A DNA stretch of 64,000 nt from Entamoeba invadens IP1. Taxonomy: Eukaryota; Evosea; Mastigamoebida; Endamoebidae. The translations under genes were made by a program, and so were the position numbers. Location: the NCBI RefSeq assembly GCF_000330505.1, contig NW_004440347.1, positions 214,931 through 278,930 of the forward strand, given 5' to 3'. Below the pieces are notes generated by a model. It had not been told where the DNA came from, searched no databases, and worked only from the letters and a program-made list of their open reading frames with translations. Shown here one piece after another: positions 32,839 through 44,441 of the stretch (positions are counted from its first letter, which is position 1; every line of letters starts with the position of its first letter).

Positions 32839-34971
32839 ATGTTGTTTTACTTCAAGCTAATCAACAAACAAAAACCACAAGAACAAAAGACCACTCTTGT
32901 CAAGTTCTCAAAAATCAATTTCGACATTGAAGTGATTGGGTGCTTTGCAAGAGTGACAGCAACACACTTTGTGACCAACACAAACCCAACACCAATTGAC
33001 CTTTCAATTAATTTTGCGTATGACAATCAGAGTGCTGTAGTTGGGTATTCGTACAAAGTGAACGACAAAGAGGTGATCTCGTCGCTCAAAGAGATTGAAG
33101 CTGCCAAGAAAGAAATAGCAGACGCAAAAAGTTCTGGATATTCGACTTCAGACATCCAGAAAACAGACGATCGCACTCTCGTTCTTTCACTTGGCAATTT
33201 GGACACAACCAAAACAGCTGAGTGTAAAATCGTATACGTCACACGCCTTCTTGTTATCAACGATGATTTAGTACTTGCATCGACTGAAACTGTGAAAGAC
33301 GAAACTGATGCGGAAGTTACGATAGAGCACATTGGCGACACCTCATCACCCAAAAGCACATTTACAAAGAAGTTGAGTGAGATCACAACGATACCACTCG
33401 GTAAAATTGGGAATGGGATTTACATCACAGACGATGAAGATCTCGAGGAGAAGACTGGCTTGTCTGTATTTGTGAGTGATGAGAAGGTTGGACCAGTCGA
33501 TGCGATCTTTGTGTGTGACCGCTCTGGAAGTATGTATGGCAAAGGCATCACGTCTCTCAAGAGTGCTTTACAACTCTTTTTGCGACAACTTCCAACAGAC
33601 AGCACATTTGACATCGTTTCGTTTGGGTCACAATTTGACTCGCTGTTTTCTGGTCTCAAGAAATACGACGAGACTTCTTTTGACTTTGCGTCGAAAGCTG
33701 TCGAGAAATTTGAAAGCAACTATGGCGGTACAAACATCTTGGAACCACTGAAAAGTGCGATGGCACAGAAGAGTCAAGTCATTTTGCTGACAGACGGACA
33801 AGTTGGGCGCAACGAGAAGATTGAGATTCTCAAATATTTAGAAGACAACAGAGGAAAGGCGATAGTCCATTGCATTGGACTTGGCGACGGCGTCGATTCA
33901 GACTTAATCAAAGACATTGGAAATGTGGGTGGTGGCATTTCTGTTGTAGTCAGAGACACCGAAAATTTGCGAAAAGAACTTTCAGAAATTACCAACAAGA
34001 TCTTGTTGCCTGCAATCAAAGGTGGGAAAGTGACACTCACAAATGGAGTTTTTGAAGACGGGAAGAGTGAAGAAGTTGTTGGGATCTTCAACAAAGAGAC
34101 TTTTGCGTTCTTTAACACAACAAGTGACTCAAAAACTGAGGGGACGTTGACTGGAAATGTTGGAGAGAAGAAAGTGACATTGACATCCACTGAGAAGATG
34201 CGAGTCAAAAACACCATTTTGGGACAATTTAAAGCGTTTGAGAAATTGAAAGTGTTGGAGTCGAAAGAGGAGAAAGAGAAGTGTGTGAAATTGTCACTAA
34301 AATACAATGTCCTGTCTAAATACACAACTTTTGTTGCGATAGACAAGTCGACTAAAGTAGAAACAGACGCAGTCAAAAAAGTTGAGATCAATCAAAGCGA
34401 ACACATTCAATGCTACCCAATGATGTATGGCGGTAATAGAGGCGGTTTTGGTGGTGGAATGAGAATGAAGAAGTGTTGTGCAGCTCCAATGGCACCGAGA
34501 ATGGCAGCTCCAATGATGATGTGCGACAGTGAATCGTTGGAACAATCGAGAGCAGCTGCAATGAAGAAACGCGACTCTTCAAAACAACACAATGGAGGGA
34601 GTGTCGAGAGGGAGTGTCGGTCTTCTTGTAAAAAATCTGAAAAGCGTGAAAAGGAACAAAGAGTTGAACAAAAGAAAGTGATGACTATAAATGAGAAGTA
34701 TGACTTGTTGATCAACAAGCAAAAATTTGATGGAAGATTCGAAGACGTTGTCTCTGTTTTTGAAGAAGCCAAAACAGTCGAAGCAAAATTTGTGAATGAA
34801 AAAGTCGACAAAAAATGTGTAACGACAGCAACAGCAATCGCAATACTCAGGAAGTATTATGCCGATAGAAAAGTCGAGTGGGCTTTGCTTGAAGAAAAGG
34901 CAATGAAGTATCTTGCTCAATTCGGATTTGGCGAAGATTTGGTCAATAAAATCATAGCAGCACTCGTTTGA
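32839..34971 (+). CDS. VIT and von Willebrand factor A domain protein
   Basis: 710 residues, intact. Residues about 20-150 form a VIT-like domain (CFARVTATHFVTNTNPTPID, YSYKVNDKEVISSLKEIEAA...KSSGYSTSDIQ). The vWA domain runs from about 218 to 390, with a complete MIDAS start (DRSGSM), the second site near YGGTNILEPL and the third at LLTDGQ, so it should bind a divalent metal and a ligand. Near residues 530-565 is a Gly/Met/Ala-rich linker (GGNRGGFGGGMRMKKCC, APMAPRMAAPMMM), then a charged, Cys-containing stretch and a helical C-terminal domain. No signal peptide, so it is likely cytoplasmic. The layout matches the eukaryotic VIT-vWA family seen in amoebae, thought to act as a scaffold. Codon use is noticeably less AT-biased than its neighbours. 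Confidence 0.9.
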   Translation: MLFYFKLINKQKPQEQKTTLVKFSKINFDIEVIGCFARVTATHFVTNTNPTPIDLSINFAYDNQSAVVGYSYKVNDKEVISSLKEIEAAKKEIADAKSSGYSTSDIQKTDDRTLVLSLGNLDTTKTAECKIVYVTRLLVINDDLVLASTETVKDETDAEVTIEHIGDTSSPKSTFTKKLSEITTIPLGKIGNGIYITDDEDLEEKTGLSVFVSDEKVGPVDAIFVCDRSGSMYGKGITSLKSALQLFLRQLPTDSTFDIVSFGSQFDSLFSGLKKYDETSFDFASKAVEKFESNYGGTNILEPLKSAMAQKSQVILLTDGQVGRNEKIEILKYLEDNRGKAIVHCIGLGDGVDSDLIKDIGNVGGGISVVVRDTENLRKELSEITNKILLPAIKGGKVTLTNGVFEDGKSEEVVGIFNKETFAFFNTTSDSKTEGTLTGNVGEKKVTLTSTEKMRVKNTILGQFKAFEKLKVLESKEEKEKCVKLSLKYNVLSKYTTFVAIDKSTKVETDAVKKVEINQSEHIQCYPMMYGGNRGGFGGGMRMKKCCAAPMAPRMAAPMMMCDSESLEQSRAAAMKKRDSSKQHNGGSVERECRSSCKKSEKREKEQRVEQKKVMTINEKYDLLINKQKFDGRFEDVVSVFEEAKTVEAKFVNEKVDKKCVTTATAIAILRKYYADRKVEWALLEEKAMKYLAQFGFGEDLVNKIIAALV

Positions 34972-35383
34972 TAATTCATCTTTTTTATATTTTGTCTTTT
35001 AAAAAAATCACCTTAACAAATAACGTAACACATCATTTTATATGCAAGTTGTATTTTGTTTACAACAAAAGTCTCAATGAAAAATGATCATATTCAAAAT
35101 ATCGGCTTATATGTAAAAGACATAAACAAATTTTAAAAATTGTTATTTTATATTTTTTTAATAACAGTTTTAACTTTATAAATTACAAAATTAAAATTAT
35201 CAATTTTAATTATTTATTTATAACGTTTTTGAGTTGTTTTTAAACGAATAAAATAGCATATACAGTTAACATAAAAAACCCAATTCACAAGAAATAACCA
35301 AATGCAAGAACTATAAATAACAAAATTTATAACATAATATTTTTACGTTTTTAAAAATGAACTGTTCTTAAAAAATAAAAATA
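34972..35383. other. AT-rich spacer, nothing recognised
   Basis: About 410 bases between two plus-strand genes. I looked for a terminal inverted repeat of the downstream transposase gene and did not see one. Confidence 0.5.
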
Positions 35384-38032
35384 ATGGAAATTGAAAACAG
35401 CAACGAACTTATTGAAATTAATGAAAGTGATATTTTGAACATTGAAATTGACTTGATTCCTTTTAACGCAATAGAAATGAGCAATTTCGAAGATATCAAA
35501 ACAAAATCCAATCAGCCATTGAATTCTATCAACGAACAGGAATTGAAATTGCGAATTGGAAAATCTTTATTCAAATCTGGGATGTTGTATGCCAAGCCAA
35601 ACTCCCACTACAGTATTTCGAGAAGTGATTCAACCCAAGCATTAAAGTTGTTTTGTTTCATCATGAACAAACCCGCATTGAAAGAAAAACTGTTTTCATT
35701 TAAACTCTACAGAGAGCAAGTCATTTTTATTAACAAAATGACTTCAAAACATTTTAGTCAAGGTGTCGTGGGCGCATTTTTCGGGGGTTCAAGAGGATTA
35801 ATATCCAATCAAATATCAAGTCAAAAGAAAGATCAACAGTTTGGTCAAAGAAATCCGGGTAGGCCGTCACTGCTTTCTGGAACCACTAAAACAGTTATTA
35901 AGAACGTTATTGTCGAATATAACAATCAAAACATTGCTTTGACTATTCAAATGTTTTGTGACATTGTTGAATATTTAGAAGGAACAAGACCACAAAGTGA
36001 TACAATGAGAAAAATACTCGAAAGAGAGTTCGATTTAGAAACATCAGAAATGGAGTTCGATGAAATTGAGAGAATCAACATTACACCACAACCAATACTT
36101 GATAATTATAAACAGTTGTCGGAAAAGTTGAACAGTTACAAGATCAAAGACAAAATGTTGTTTAATGTCGACGAGATGGGAACATCTGAAGAATCAAGTC
36201 GAAAGAACACACGAGCTATGGTACCCAAAGGAGTCAATACAAAAATTCGTGTTGCCAATGGACAAAAATCAAAAACAACCACTCTGATTGAATGTATAAG
36301 TCTTGCAGGTGAAAGAATCAACGAATCTTGTGTTATTGATAAAGTTCATTACAGTACAGTTTTGAACAAATACTTTAGAAACATTAAGTTGTATTGCAAC
36401 ACTTCTGGTTTTGTTACCAGTGAAATCTTTATGTTGTGGATACAAGAAGTGTTCATTTCAAGAGTCAAGAAGATCAGAATGGAAAATGGATACCATGATA
36501 GTGAATATGCAATACTGATTTTGGATAATTGTAGATGCCACGTTGATGATGGTATTAAACAAATCTTGTTGCAAAACAACATTGTGGTTCATTATCTGGT
36601 TCCACACACCAGTCACCTGTGCCAACCACTTGACTTAGTTGCATTTGGATCCGTCAAAAGAGAAATGAAATCGTTGAAACGTGTATTCAAAACAACAAAG
36701 AGTGTCAACTCCTTTAAAAACGACACTGTACCTACAAATATCCAAAATGAAAATGAAAGTGCATTTGACCAAATCCATCATTTAAAAATATCATTTCCAC
36801 AGTTGCTGCCCAATTAATTGTTTGAAATGGCAGAAGAGTTTAAGCGCAAAAAGTGCCTTGGTATCTTCCCCAGTGGAATAGCGAATCAACTCAAAACCTT
36901 ACTCACTTCGATAGCAGATGCCATTGTAACTTGTCCAAGTAAAACCAAAGAGTACGAGGACGTTCCATTTGGTGTTGTTTGTAATGGGTGCAACGTAGAA
37001 GAAACTTCACTGTTTACAGAACAACAGTTGACCAATCTAACCAACAACATACACACCAAAGTAACAAAAAATTTAGTAGACAGTCTGGATTCGATCGTAA
37101 GGTTGTTGGAACACGAAGAACGTGTATTTGAGTCAATCGAAAAAGAAGAAGAGGACGACATGACCAAGATCATCAAAGAAACCTGTTTGTCTGGACCAGG
37201 TTATGGTGATTTGTTGATTAAAAAGGAAAGAGCATCTTGGGGGTCTACAATTTCAAACAAGTTGATAACCATTCTTAAGTCGGTCAACAAGGCACTTGAC
37301 CCAGTTACAATAATCAATTCTTTTGAGAGAGCGGGAATTGTATCGCGTTTAGGAGAAGATGGTCAGTATTACGCATACATAGATCTGAAAGATTCCAAAA
37401 GAATGGTCGAGGAAATCCCGACAATTAAAACTCTCGATGGATACGAAAGTTTGATTGTTGTACCAGAAGACTCAAAATTGAGAAACAAGGTCAAAGTGGT
37501 GCCACCAAAACACCTTAGAAGAGCTCAACAACTAAAGATTGATGTCGATAAAGCAATATGTCATGAACAACACGTCATTTGTAGTAATAATGTTGTTTTG
37601 ACACAACAAGTTTTTATGGATACATCTTTGACAATCCCCGATACCACAAATTTTGTTGGAGAATATGTGTCATTACCAATGGAAACTGAAGTATTTTTAG
37701 AAATAGATACATCAGACAATCCAAGTGAAAGTAAACCAATTGATAAATATGCTATCCAACCTATTTATCAAGAAAGTGATAACAATTCACTTTTGAAAAA
37801 CAACTTGCCTACATCTTCTTTTCAATGTGATCAAACCCTGCCGGATATTGAACCTCAAAAGTCCAAACCGGTATCTAAAACACCACCATTACACCAGACG
37901 CAGATGCCGTCGTTAATTCATAAAGGCAAATCAATTGTTTCGTCTCCTAATAGCCATTCAGTGACTTTTTTGAATTCCAGACTCAAAGAAAGAACTCATA
38001 GCAAAGGAAAAAGGCATAAACCTTTTAAGTGA
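35384..38032 (+). pseudogene. pogo/Tigger-type DDE transposase-like gene with one internal stop
   Basis: One reading frame of 882 codons interrupted only by a TAA at 36815-36817; the frame resumes directly (FEMAEEFKRKKCLG). The N-terminal part has a helix-turn-helix-like region and GRPSLLSG linker. The catalytic core has Asp in LFNVDEMG (about 260), Asp in LILDNCRCH (about 379) and an Asp in HTSHLCQPLDLVAFG (about 418), the DDE_1 pattern of pogo transposases. The half after the stop (36818-38032) contains helical sequence and a basic Ser/Pro/Lys-rich tail. I saw no terminal inverted repeats close to the gene. It is either an element copy with ends I missed or a host-adopted gene that has recently died, or a sequence error at one base. 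Confidence 0.72.
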
Positions 38033-38533
38033 TAAATTACCCGATTTTTTGTTTTTAACAAGGAGAGATCCGTTAAGACCTCGATCCATGTTAAGATGTT
38101 TTTTAGTTACAATTTCATCTTTTAAATTGACTAATTTACGTGTTTAATCTGACTATTTTAAATAGGAAGTTCTTTTTGATTTTTACAAATCTTTTAATTT
38201 TATTGGTCATATTTTTATTTTTTTACCTGAAACCAAACTAATTTTTGTTATTTATTTTTGTTATTGTTTATTCTTGCATTGGGTTTTTTACTGTGCATTG
38301 AGTTTATTCTTTTTATTGTAATGAAAGTATGACAATAATTGTGATGTATACAACATAAAATAATCGTTGTATTTAAGCTATTTATTGTTTGTTTTGATTA
38401 ACAGAATATTTCAAATAATATTATTATTCTATAAATAATTTAAGTAAAATAAATTTTTTTGAAATGGAAATGAATATTTTTGAATATTTTCAGTCGATTT
38501 AAAAAACTATTAAAACTGGTTTTTTATTTTGAA
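38033..38533. other. AT-rich spacer, nothing recognised
   Basis: About 500 bases between the transposase-like gene and the beta-helix gene with no repeat or gene. Confidence 0.5.
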
Positions 38534-40008
38534 ATGTCGAATTTGGTTGTATTTTCATTTTTGCTTCTCATAAGCAACTCAAAATTTATCCAAGTGAGTC
38601 CAACTGGATCAATTACAACACTCAAGTCGGCGTGTTCTTTTGCACTTCCAGGTGACACAATCGAGTTTTTGACAGGCAACTATCCTCCTCAAAATGTTCC
38701 TCAAAACACGTCTGGCACACCCACAAACCCAATTATAATTCGTCCTTCACTCAACGCCAAACTCGTTTTTGAAACATTAATTGGCGCTTACAACGTGTTC
38801 AGTATTTTCAACTCGTCAAATATACAAGTGATTGGCCCATTCATTGTTCGTAATGGGTATCATCGCTCTGTGGTTGTTGAAAATTCAACAAATATTACAA
38901 TCAGTAACTTAAAAATATTCAACTCGACGAGTTGGGCAGTGTATGCTACGGGTGTCAACATCACTGTTAAAGACTCTTTGGCTGATGGGTGTGTGTTGGA
39001 CAACTTGAACTGCCGTAAAAACAGTTGGGGCCAATGCTTTTCAACTTATGCGATTGATCCATACATTCCCACTTTATCACAAAACATCAATTATATAAAC
39101 AACGAAATTGTGAATTCGTACGGCGAGGCAATTGATATCATTCTCTGCACAGACTGTGTCGTCAAAAACAACTTCATCCACGACGTCTTTCCAATTGCAA
39201 TATACACAGACAACGCCAGAAATCTTGTATTTGCAAACAATGTCATCACATTCACCAATCATTCAATATGCACCAACAACTCTCAATACCACGCTATCGC
39301 AATTGGTGTTGAGACGTGGCCAATCAAGTGTGTGTCCACAACCAACATCACTATAACTAACAACTTCATTTATGGAGCATCAAATGGGGTATCATATTGG
39401 GGTCAAAGTGAAACATGTGGGTATTACAGTGATATTACTGTGTCAAACAATGTGTTCTATAACATCACTGGTGCTGCAATCGCTTTTCATCAAGACTGCC
39501 TTGTCAAAGGAAAGACGTACAACAATCAGTTCAAAAACAACTTCGTCTTTTCGACATATCAATGGGAGGCTGCACTGGTCAACAAGAACATGAGTAACAC
39601 TTGGAACATTTCAGCTAACATTTATTTTAAAGGAAATAAAAACATTTTGAAGGACACATGGAATGGCACTGATGGGAAAAACACTCGTTGTACTTTGGAG
39701 ATAACAACACAACTCCAAACGACTTCTGGAAAGGCGGAGCATTTCAAAATTGCTCAAATAAAGCGTATGAAAGTGCTGATATCAAAACTTACTGTTTTGT
39801 GCCACATAACAATTCGGCGTTGTATCATTATGGCGTCGACGTGAAATACACTGTTTATGACGGTAAAATACAAAAAGATTTCTTTGGGTGCGTCAGAAAT
39901 CAAAACGAGCCAACTGTTGGTATTTCAGAGGGTCTAATGATGTGTTATAAAAATAAAGTATCACATTATTTTATTTTTATTGGACTCTTTCTATTAATTA
40001 CATTTTAA
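38534..40008 (+). CDS. Secreted parallel beta-helix protein, possibly GPI-anchored, one frameshift
   Basis: I chose the ATG at 38534 because it gives a clean signal peptide (MSNLVVFSFLLLISNSKF); the frame is open further upstream to 38480. The body shows stacked beta-helix coils: short Ile/Val/Asn strands (NITISNLKIFNSTSWAV, ITVKDSLADGC, VFANNVITFTNHS, ITITNNFIYG) as in pectate-lyase-like right-handed parallel beta-helix proteins. Many N-glycosylation sequons are present. At about 39670-39690 (near GGGAAAAAC) the frame shifts; the downstream frame continues sensibly (YFGDNNTTPNDFWKGGAF) to 40008 and ends in a hydrophobic tail (YFIFIGLFLLITF) of the GPI-signal type. No catalytic residues are assigned. 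A polysaccharide-binding or lyase role is possible but unproven. The shift may be a sequencing error. Confidence 0.75.
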
Positions 40009-40754
40009 ATTGAAGTTCCATTTTTGTGTTTTAAAAACACAAGTAATTAGTATGTGTTGATAATATCATGTAAAATAACAATTATCGACTTTAAATTATG
40101 TTTCAAACGAAATAACAGTTGTTCACTTACTTATTTTCATTGATGGTTGTCTTATTTTTTCAACTTCACAGGCACCAATTTTATTTTATAATGCATGATA
40201 ATATCAGTAAACACAGAAAAGTTAAATTAAATAAATAACGAATAAAGAAAATAGATGTTTGCTAAGAATTTACCCCCTAAACGTTTTATTGGGTTTGTGG
40301 AAAGATCAAAACACCTGATATCAACTTTTAAAAATCCACTTTGTAACCATTTACATTTAATTAAATTGAAACTCATTCATAACACTGGACAAAGTCAGTT
40401 CATTTAATTTTCAAGACACGAACACAAAAACATCTTTTTTAATTTCATTAAATCCAAACCTATTGTTACCAAAGTGACATTATTAATACTCGGGTATGAG
40501 TTGATTGTTTTAATGATCAACTCATTAAAACAAAATAAAATTGTTTTGAAAAAATGCTGTTTTTTGTTATTTTCTGAATAATTTGACTGCAATAAATCTT
40601 CTAAATATTATAAGATACTATAAATAAACTAAAAACAAATGTTATAAAAAGATTTTTTTATGGCCGACAGCATTCGGCTATTCTGACGGGATTTGCTGTA
40701 ATTATAATTAATAACATTCAAAATGAATTAATATATTATTTTTTTATATAAAAT
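40009..40754. other. Intergenic region with two small hairpins
   Basis: A perfect 10-bp inverted repeat ATGAGTTGAT/ATCAACTCAT at 40496-40505 and 40516-40525, overlapped by GTTTTAAT/ATTAAAAC, and a small GC-rich hairpin GCCGA/TCGGC at about 40663-40678. The two flanking genes converge here, so these may lie in 3' regions. Confidence 0.45.
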
Positions 40755-42134
40755 TCATATAACAATACACTCTTGTTTTGATGTTTTTTTCTTTTGATAA
40801 ATAACACTTTTGCAGTTTGAAAAAGCGTTTTTACCAATCAAAACAAGAGTGCTTGGTACTGTTATTTCAAGTGTAGTGCACCCACCAAAACATTCATCTT
40901 TTATTTGTTTCAAGCTTTCTGGTAAAATGATTGTTTTCAAATTTATGCAATCAAAGAACGACTTTTCTCCAATCAATACGAGACCGTTTGGAAGTATAAG
41001 ATCTTCCAAATTGTGACAGCCACGAAAACAACACGACCCAATAGCATATAGTTTACTCCCAATTTCAATTCTCTTTAAATTGATACACCCACCAAAACAT
41101 CCTACTTGTATTTCATTCAGTTTTTCTGGAAGTTTAATGAACTCGAGCGATTTACATTGATTAAAACAGTGGTCACCAAACAAAGTCACACAATCTGGTA
41201 GACTGACACTAACAAGCAACTCACAATTTGAAAAACAGTAACATCTTATTTCATCTAAGTTCCCAGTCATTGTCACAGACTTCAAAAGTTTGCAATTAGA
41301 AAATGCGAATGCACAAAGACGATATTTACAATTCAAAATTTGCACGGACTGCATCGAACAACCATCAAAACATTTAAATCCAACCGTGTCTACAGTTGTT
41401 GGATTTGTTACACTTTGTAGATTTGTGCATCTCTCACATAAGTTATTTGGTAAACATAAAAGTGCTTTTGGCAATTTTATGGAAGAAAGGGAGTAACAAC
41501 ATTCAAAACAGTTTTCACCAATTTTAGTTACTGTATCAGGAATGTTTATTTCTTTCAAATAAAACGCGCAATAAAAACAGCCATTTTCTATGCATTGTAA
41601 GTAACTTGGAAGTGTCACAAATTGGAGTGAAGTACAATTGGAAAAACAGTTATCTTCAAGTAAATTTACACTATTTGGTATTGTTATTGACTGCTTTTTG
41701 TATTTGGTTAAACACCTCGTACCCAATTTTTTCACGTTTTTAGGTATAATTTGGCCATACTTCTCATAGTCTTTTAATTTGTAATTGATGTTTTTATATG
41801 ATATGTTCGTGTTCGTTTGAGTTTTGTATTCGTCGTAACTCACCTCACACCACACATTGATTTTGAAAAAATTTATTTTGTCGGCTGTATTTGTCTTTTT
41901 TGTGGTCTTGAAAACGTCATTACCAAACGTTTCGTCATATCTATTATATATGTTAAGTGTCTCGATGTTCGAAAAATATTTTATAGTCTTTTGGTTTAAA
42001 GAAATTGGGTTGTTGTGAAACTTCACCATGTTGCCGTTGTATTTTTTGCAAACAAGTTCGATGGATACGAAGTATTTTATTGATGGTAAGTATTGTGATA
42101 TTACCATCATGTGATAAGTGTCAAGTTGGGTCAT
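40755..42134 (-). CDS. BspA-like leucine-rich repeat (LRR_5) protein with CaaX end
   Basis: 459 residues, intact. An N-terminal F-box-like segment (TYHMMVISQYLPSIKYFVSI, VCKKY) precedes about twelve LRR_5 repeats of 23 residues with the pattern I-x-x-x-CFxxCxxLxxIxLPxxL (FSNCTSLQFVTLPSYLQ, FNQCKSLEFIKLPEKLN, FGGCINLKRIEIGSKL). It ends KQECIVI, where CIVI is a CaaX box likely prenylated, so the protein should sit on the inner face of a membrane. This matches the BspA-like family expanded in Entamoeba, in which C-terminal CaaX boxes are known. Function is probably protein binding; some family members have been reported at the plasma membrane. Confidence 0.92.
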   Translation of the reverse strand: MTQLDTYHMMVISQYLPSIKYFVSIELVCKKYNGNMVKFHNNPISLNQKTIKYFSNIETLNIYNRYDETFGNDVFKTTKKTNTADKINFFKINVWCEVSYDEYKTQTNTNISYKNINYKLKDYEKYGQIIPKNVKKLGTRCLTKYKKQSITIPNSVNLLEDNCFSNCTSLQFVTLPSYLQCIENGCFYCAFYLKEINIPDTVTKIGENCFECCYSLSSIKLPKALLCLPNNLCERCTNLQSVTNPTTVDTVGFKCFDGCSMQSVQILNCKYRLCAFAFSNCKLLKSVTMTGNLDEIRCYCFSNCELLVSVSLPDCVTLFGDHCFNQCKSLEFIKLPEKLNEIQVGCFGGCINLKRIEIGSKLYAIGSCCFRGCHNLEDLILPNGLVLIGEKSFFDCINLKTIILPESLKQIKDECFGGCTTLEITVPSTLVLIGKNAFSNCKSVIYQKKKTSKQECIVI

Positions 42135-43320
42135 ATTGAAACTTATTATAAATTAAATAGTTTCAAGTTTTTTGATTTTTTAAATCACAATCAAAATCGT
42201 ATAAATGAACAACTATTATTTTTTTCACATATTAAAATGTTTTTTAATTCATTGTTTTGTAATAACATCACATTAAATGTTTATATTATAAATTGAAGTT
42301 ATTATCATATAAAACGTTTGTTGAGCAATCACACGAGGAAAAAATCTCAAAGTTATCGAGAGACTTTGTGTAGTAATAATTATGTTGATATTGCTTTTTT
42401 TCAACTGAAGGTGATAAAAGCAAACATAATTTGTCCATTTTTTGAAACTTGTACACAATTCAACATCAAAAAACAAAAATCTCTTTTTTGAACAAAAAAA
42501 TGCAAATTATAAATAAGATGAATAAGAAACATCAGACTTGTCGAATTTAAATAATTGAATAAAATATTGAATAACTTGAATCTTATTTTATCATTTAACT
42601 AATTTTCACAAAAATAACCAAAACCTTCTGATAGACGGCAAAAAATACTCAACGTCAACCAAAAAATAAATTAAAAACAAAATTATAATATTTATTTGAT
42701 TAAAATAACAAAAAACTATATTAAAAACGACAAACGATTTTGAATAATTTAAAGAATGTATGCTATTCGATAACGACAGTTCATTTATTTAAAAGAATTT
42801 TGAATAAGACTGTGAACCATGTTCCGAACATTGATTTTCAACACATTATGTTTAAATTGTAAGGGAAAAGAAAAGAACAAAATTTGTCACAAAGGCCTCA
42901 ATTTTCAAAAATCAACGTCTTCAATGAGAATTCACTTTTATTCAATTCATTGATGAATTGAATAAAATGAAAATGATATATTTAATTTTGATGCATTGGA
43001 AAATTATTATTAAAAAAAGTGTCGAGTTCAACACGCTTTTTTGATTATTTTTATTACCTGAAATGTTTCTCCGACACGGAACACAAATACATTCTTTGTT
43101 GAGTTGATCAAACTCCTTGACCTCATTGTGAAACTTTGTGGAACAACCACTTTCATAACTTTATTGTTAAACAAGTTAACAGGGATAAAATGAAAAGTTT
43201 AATAACGGAAGTCAGATAAAGATCGAAGGGAAACAATAGTTGTGTTTCTACAGTTATAATGTCTAAATTTGGGAACAGCTACAACACAACCACATTGCAT
43301 TATTTTGAAAAACAATTTGA
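42135..43320. other. Intergenic region, possible edge of a decayed transposon
   Basis: AT-rich to about 43000, then a less AT-rich stretch that may be the decayed 5' part of the hAT-like remnant. An unusual C10 run lies at 43321-43330. Confidence 0.4.
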
Positions 43321-44441
43321 CCCCCCCCCCAAACCGTGTTTTTCAAATCTGTGTTTTTGACAAAAAAACATACTGCTGACAACATAAAGAAAAAAAGCAT
43401 AGATTTGTTGGATAAATTTGGTATCAAAAATGACATCCATTATACTGTGTTTGATGGGTGTCCGAATAACAATAAACTGTCAGATGTTAGTAGCGAGAAA
43501 TTAAAAAGTATTGTTCATGGGATTAACTTGATTTTTCAGACTTGATCAAGAATATACCAGAACTCGACGAAATGCTGGAGATGTTGAACAAAGTGTTAAA
43601 GACATGTCAAGTATTACCTACAACGCATGTTTTGTTTAATAAGAAGTATAAAGAGAACGAAAAGAAGTATTACTGTGTTGCAACAGTTTGAAAAATAAGG
43701 TTCGATTCTTGTTGTAAACACTTGAAACGGCACTCCTAATGTAGAAGTCGATAATTGCCACAGGTGGAACAAACCGATTGAGAGATAAAATTTGGTGGAT
43801 ATGAAAAAATCCTACCCTTCGTCAAATTAATGAATGATGCATATAATACTCTCTTCTCTACCAACCCCACTTCAAATTTATGTTTTGTATTAGGAATACC
43901 AACGAGTATTTGGAATACGATCAAAAAACTCGAAACACAAAAGTGGAATGAATAAGATGATCGCCCCTCCACCCAACTTTTTCGAATGAGATCACCTGTT
44001 GAGACAAGATCACAAAGAATCACACTACATCACATTTCTTCAATACAACCAGTCATCCACAATCTTCATCTGCCAATCTCTTTTTCCTCTCATTTCCCAA
44101 CAATGTTGCACGACAATTCCATTACATTGTCAACCAACAGTCGGTTTATGACAATTCAACTTGCGCGGAACACATCACACCACCTTTATCCAGTAGGTAT
44201 AAGACCATTTCACCAACAAGACATTAACAATACCCCAAAAATTCTATTGGAAAGGATTGTAAAGGGGTTTCAAAGAGGGTTGGAAAGTTTATTGAAAGCG
44301 ACCATTTCAAAATTGTCTGTTTTCCATTCCATCAAGAGGACGCTATTTGCACAGTTAACAACCGATGTAAGTAATCAACGTATAAGAAAGTTTGTCGCGA
44401 AAGTTGCCGAAGTGACGAAAAAACTTGGAGAACACGTGTAA
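43321..44441 (+). pseudogene. hAT-like transposase remnant
   Basis: Protein pieces in changing frames follow the order of a hAT transposase core: HTADNIKKKSIDLLDKFG and HYTVFDGCPNNNKLSD (position of the second catalytic Asp, 43340-43500), VHGINLIFQT with the conserved His of the HxLNLxxQ-type block (about 43515), a helix with LPTTHVLFNKKYKEN (about 43610), and IRFDSCCKHLKRHS resembling the TRxxS block (about 43700). Then GGYEKILPFVKLMNDAY and a C-terminal piece near 44230-44440. At least five stops or shifts are needed, so the copy is dead. I could not define terminal repeats or an 8-bp duplication. The hAT assignment rests on motif order only. Confidence 0.5.

Noticed and set aside
33027..34920. 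Minus-strand frames opposite the VIT/vWA gene
   Set aside because: Antisense shadows of a long, well-supported gene.
43321..43330. C10 homopolymer as a functional signal
   Set aside because: Striking at this composition, but it sits in a decayed transposon and may be a sequencing or slippage product.
43986..44441. 151-codon plus-strand frame as an independent gene
   Set aside because: Its second half fits the C-terminal end of the hAT-like remnant and its first half looks like out-of-frame reading, so it was folded into the remnant.
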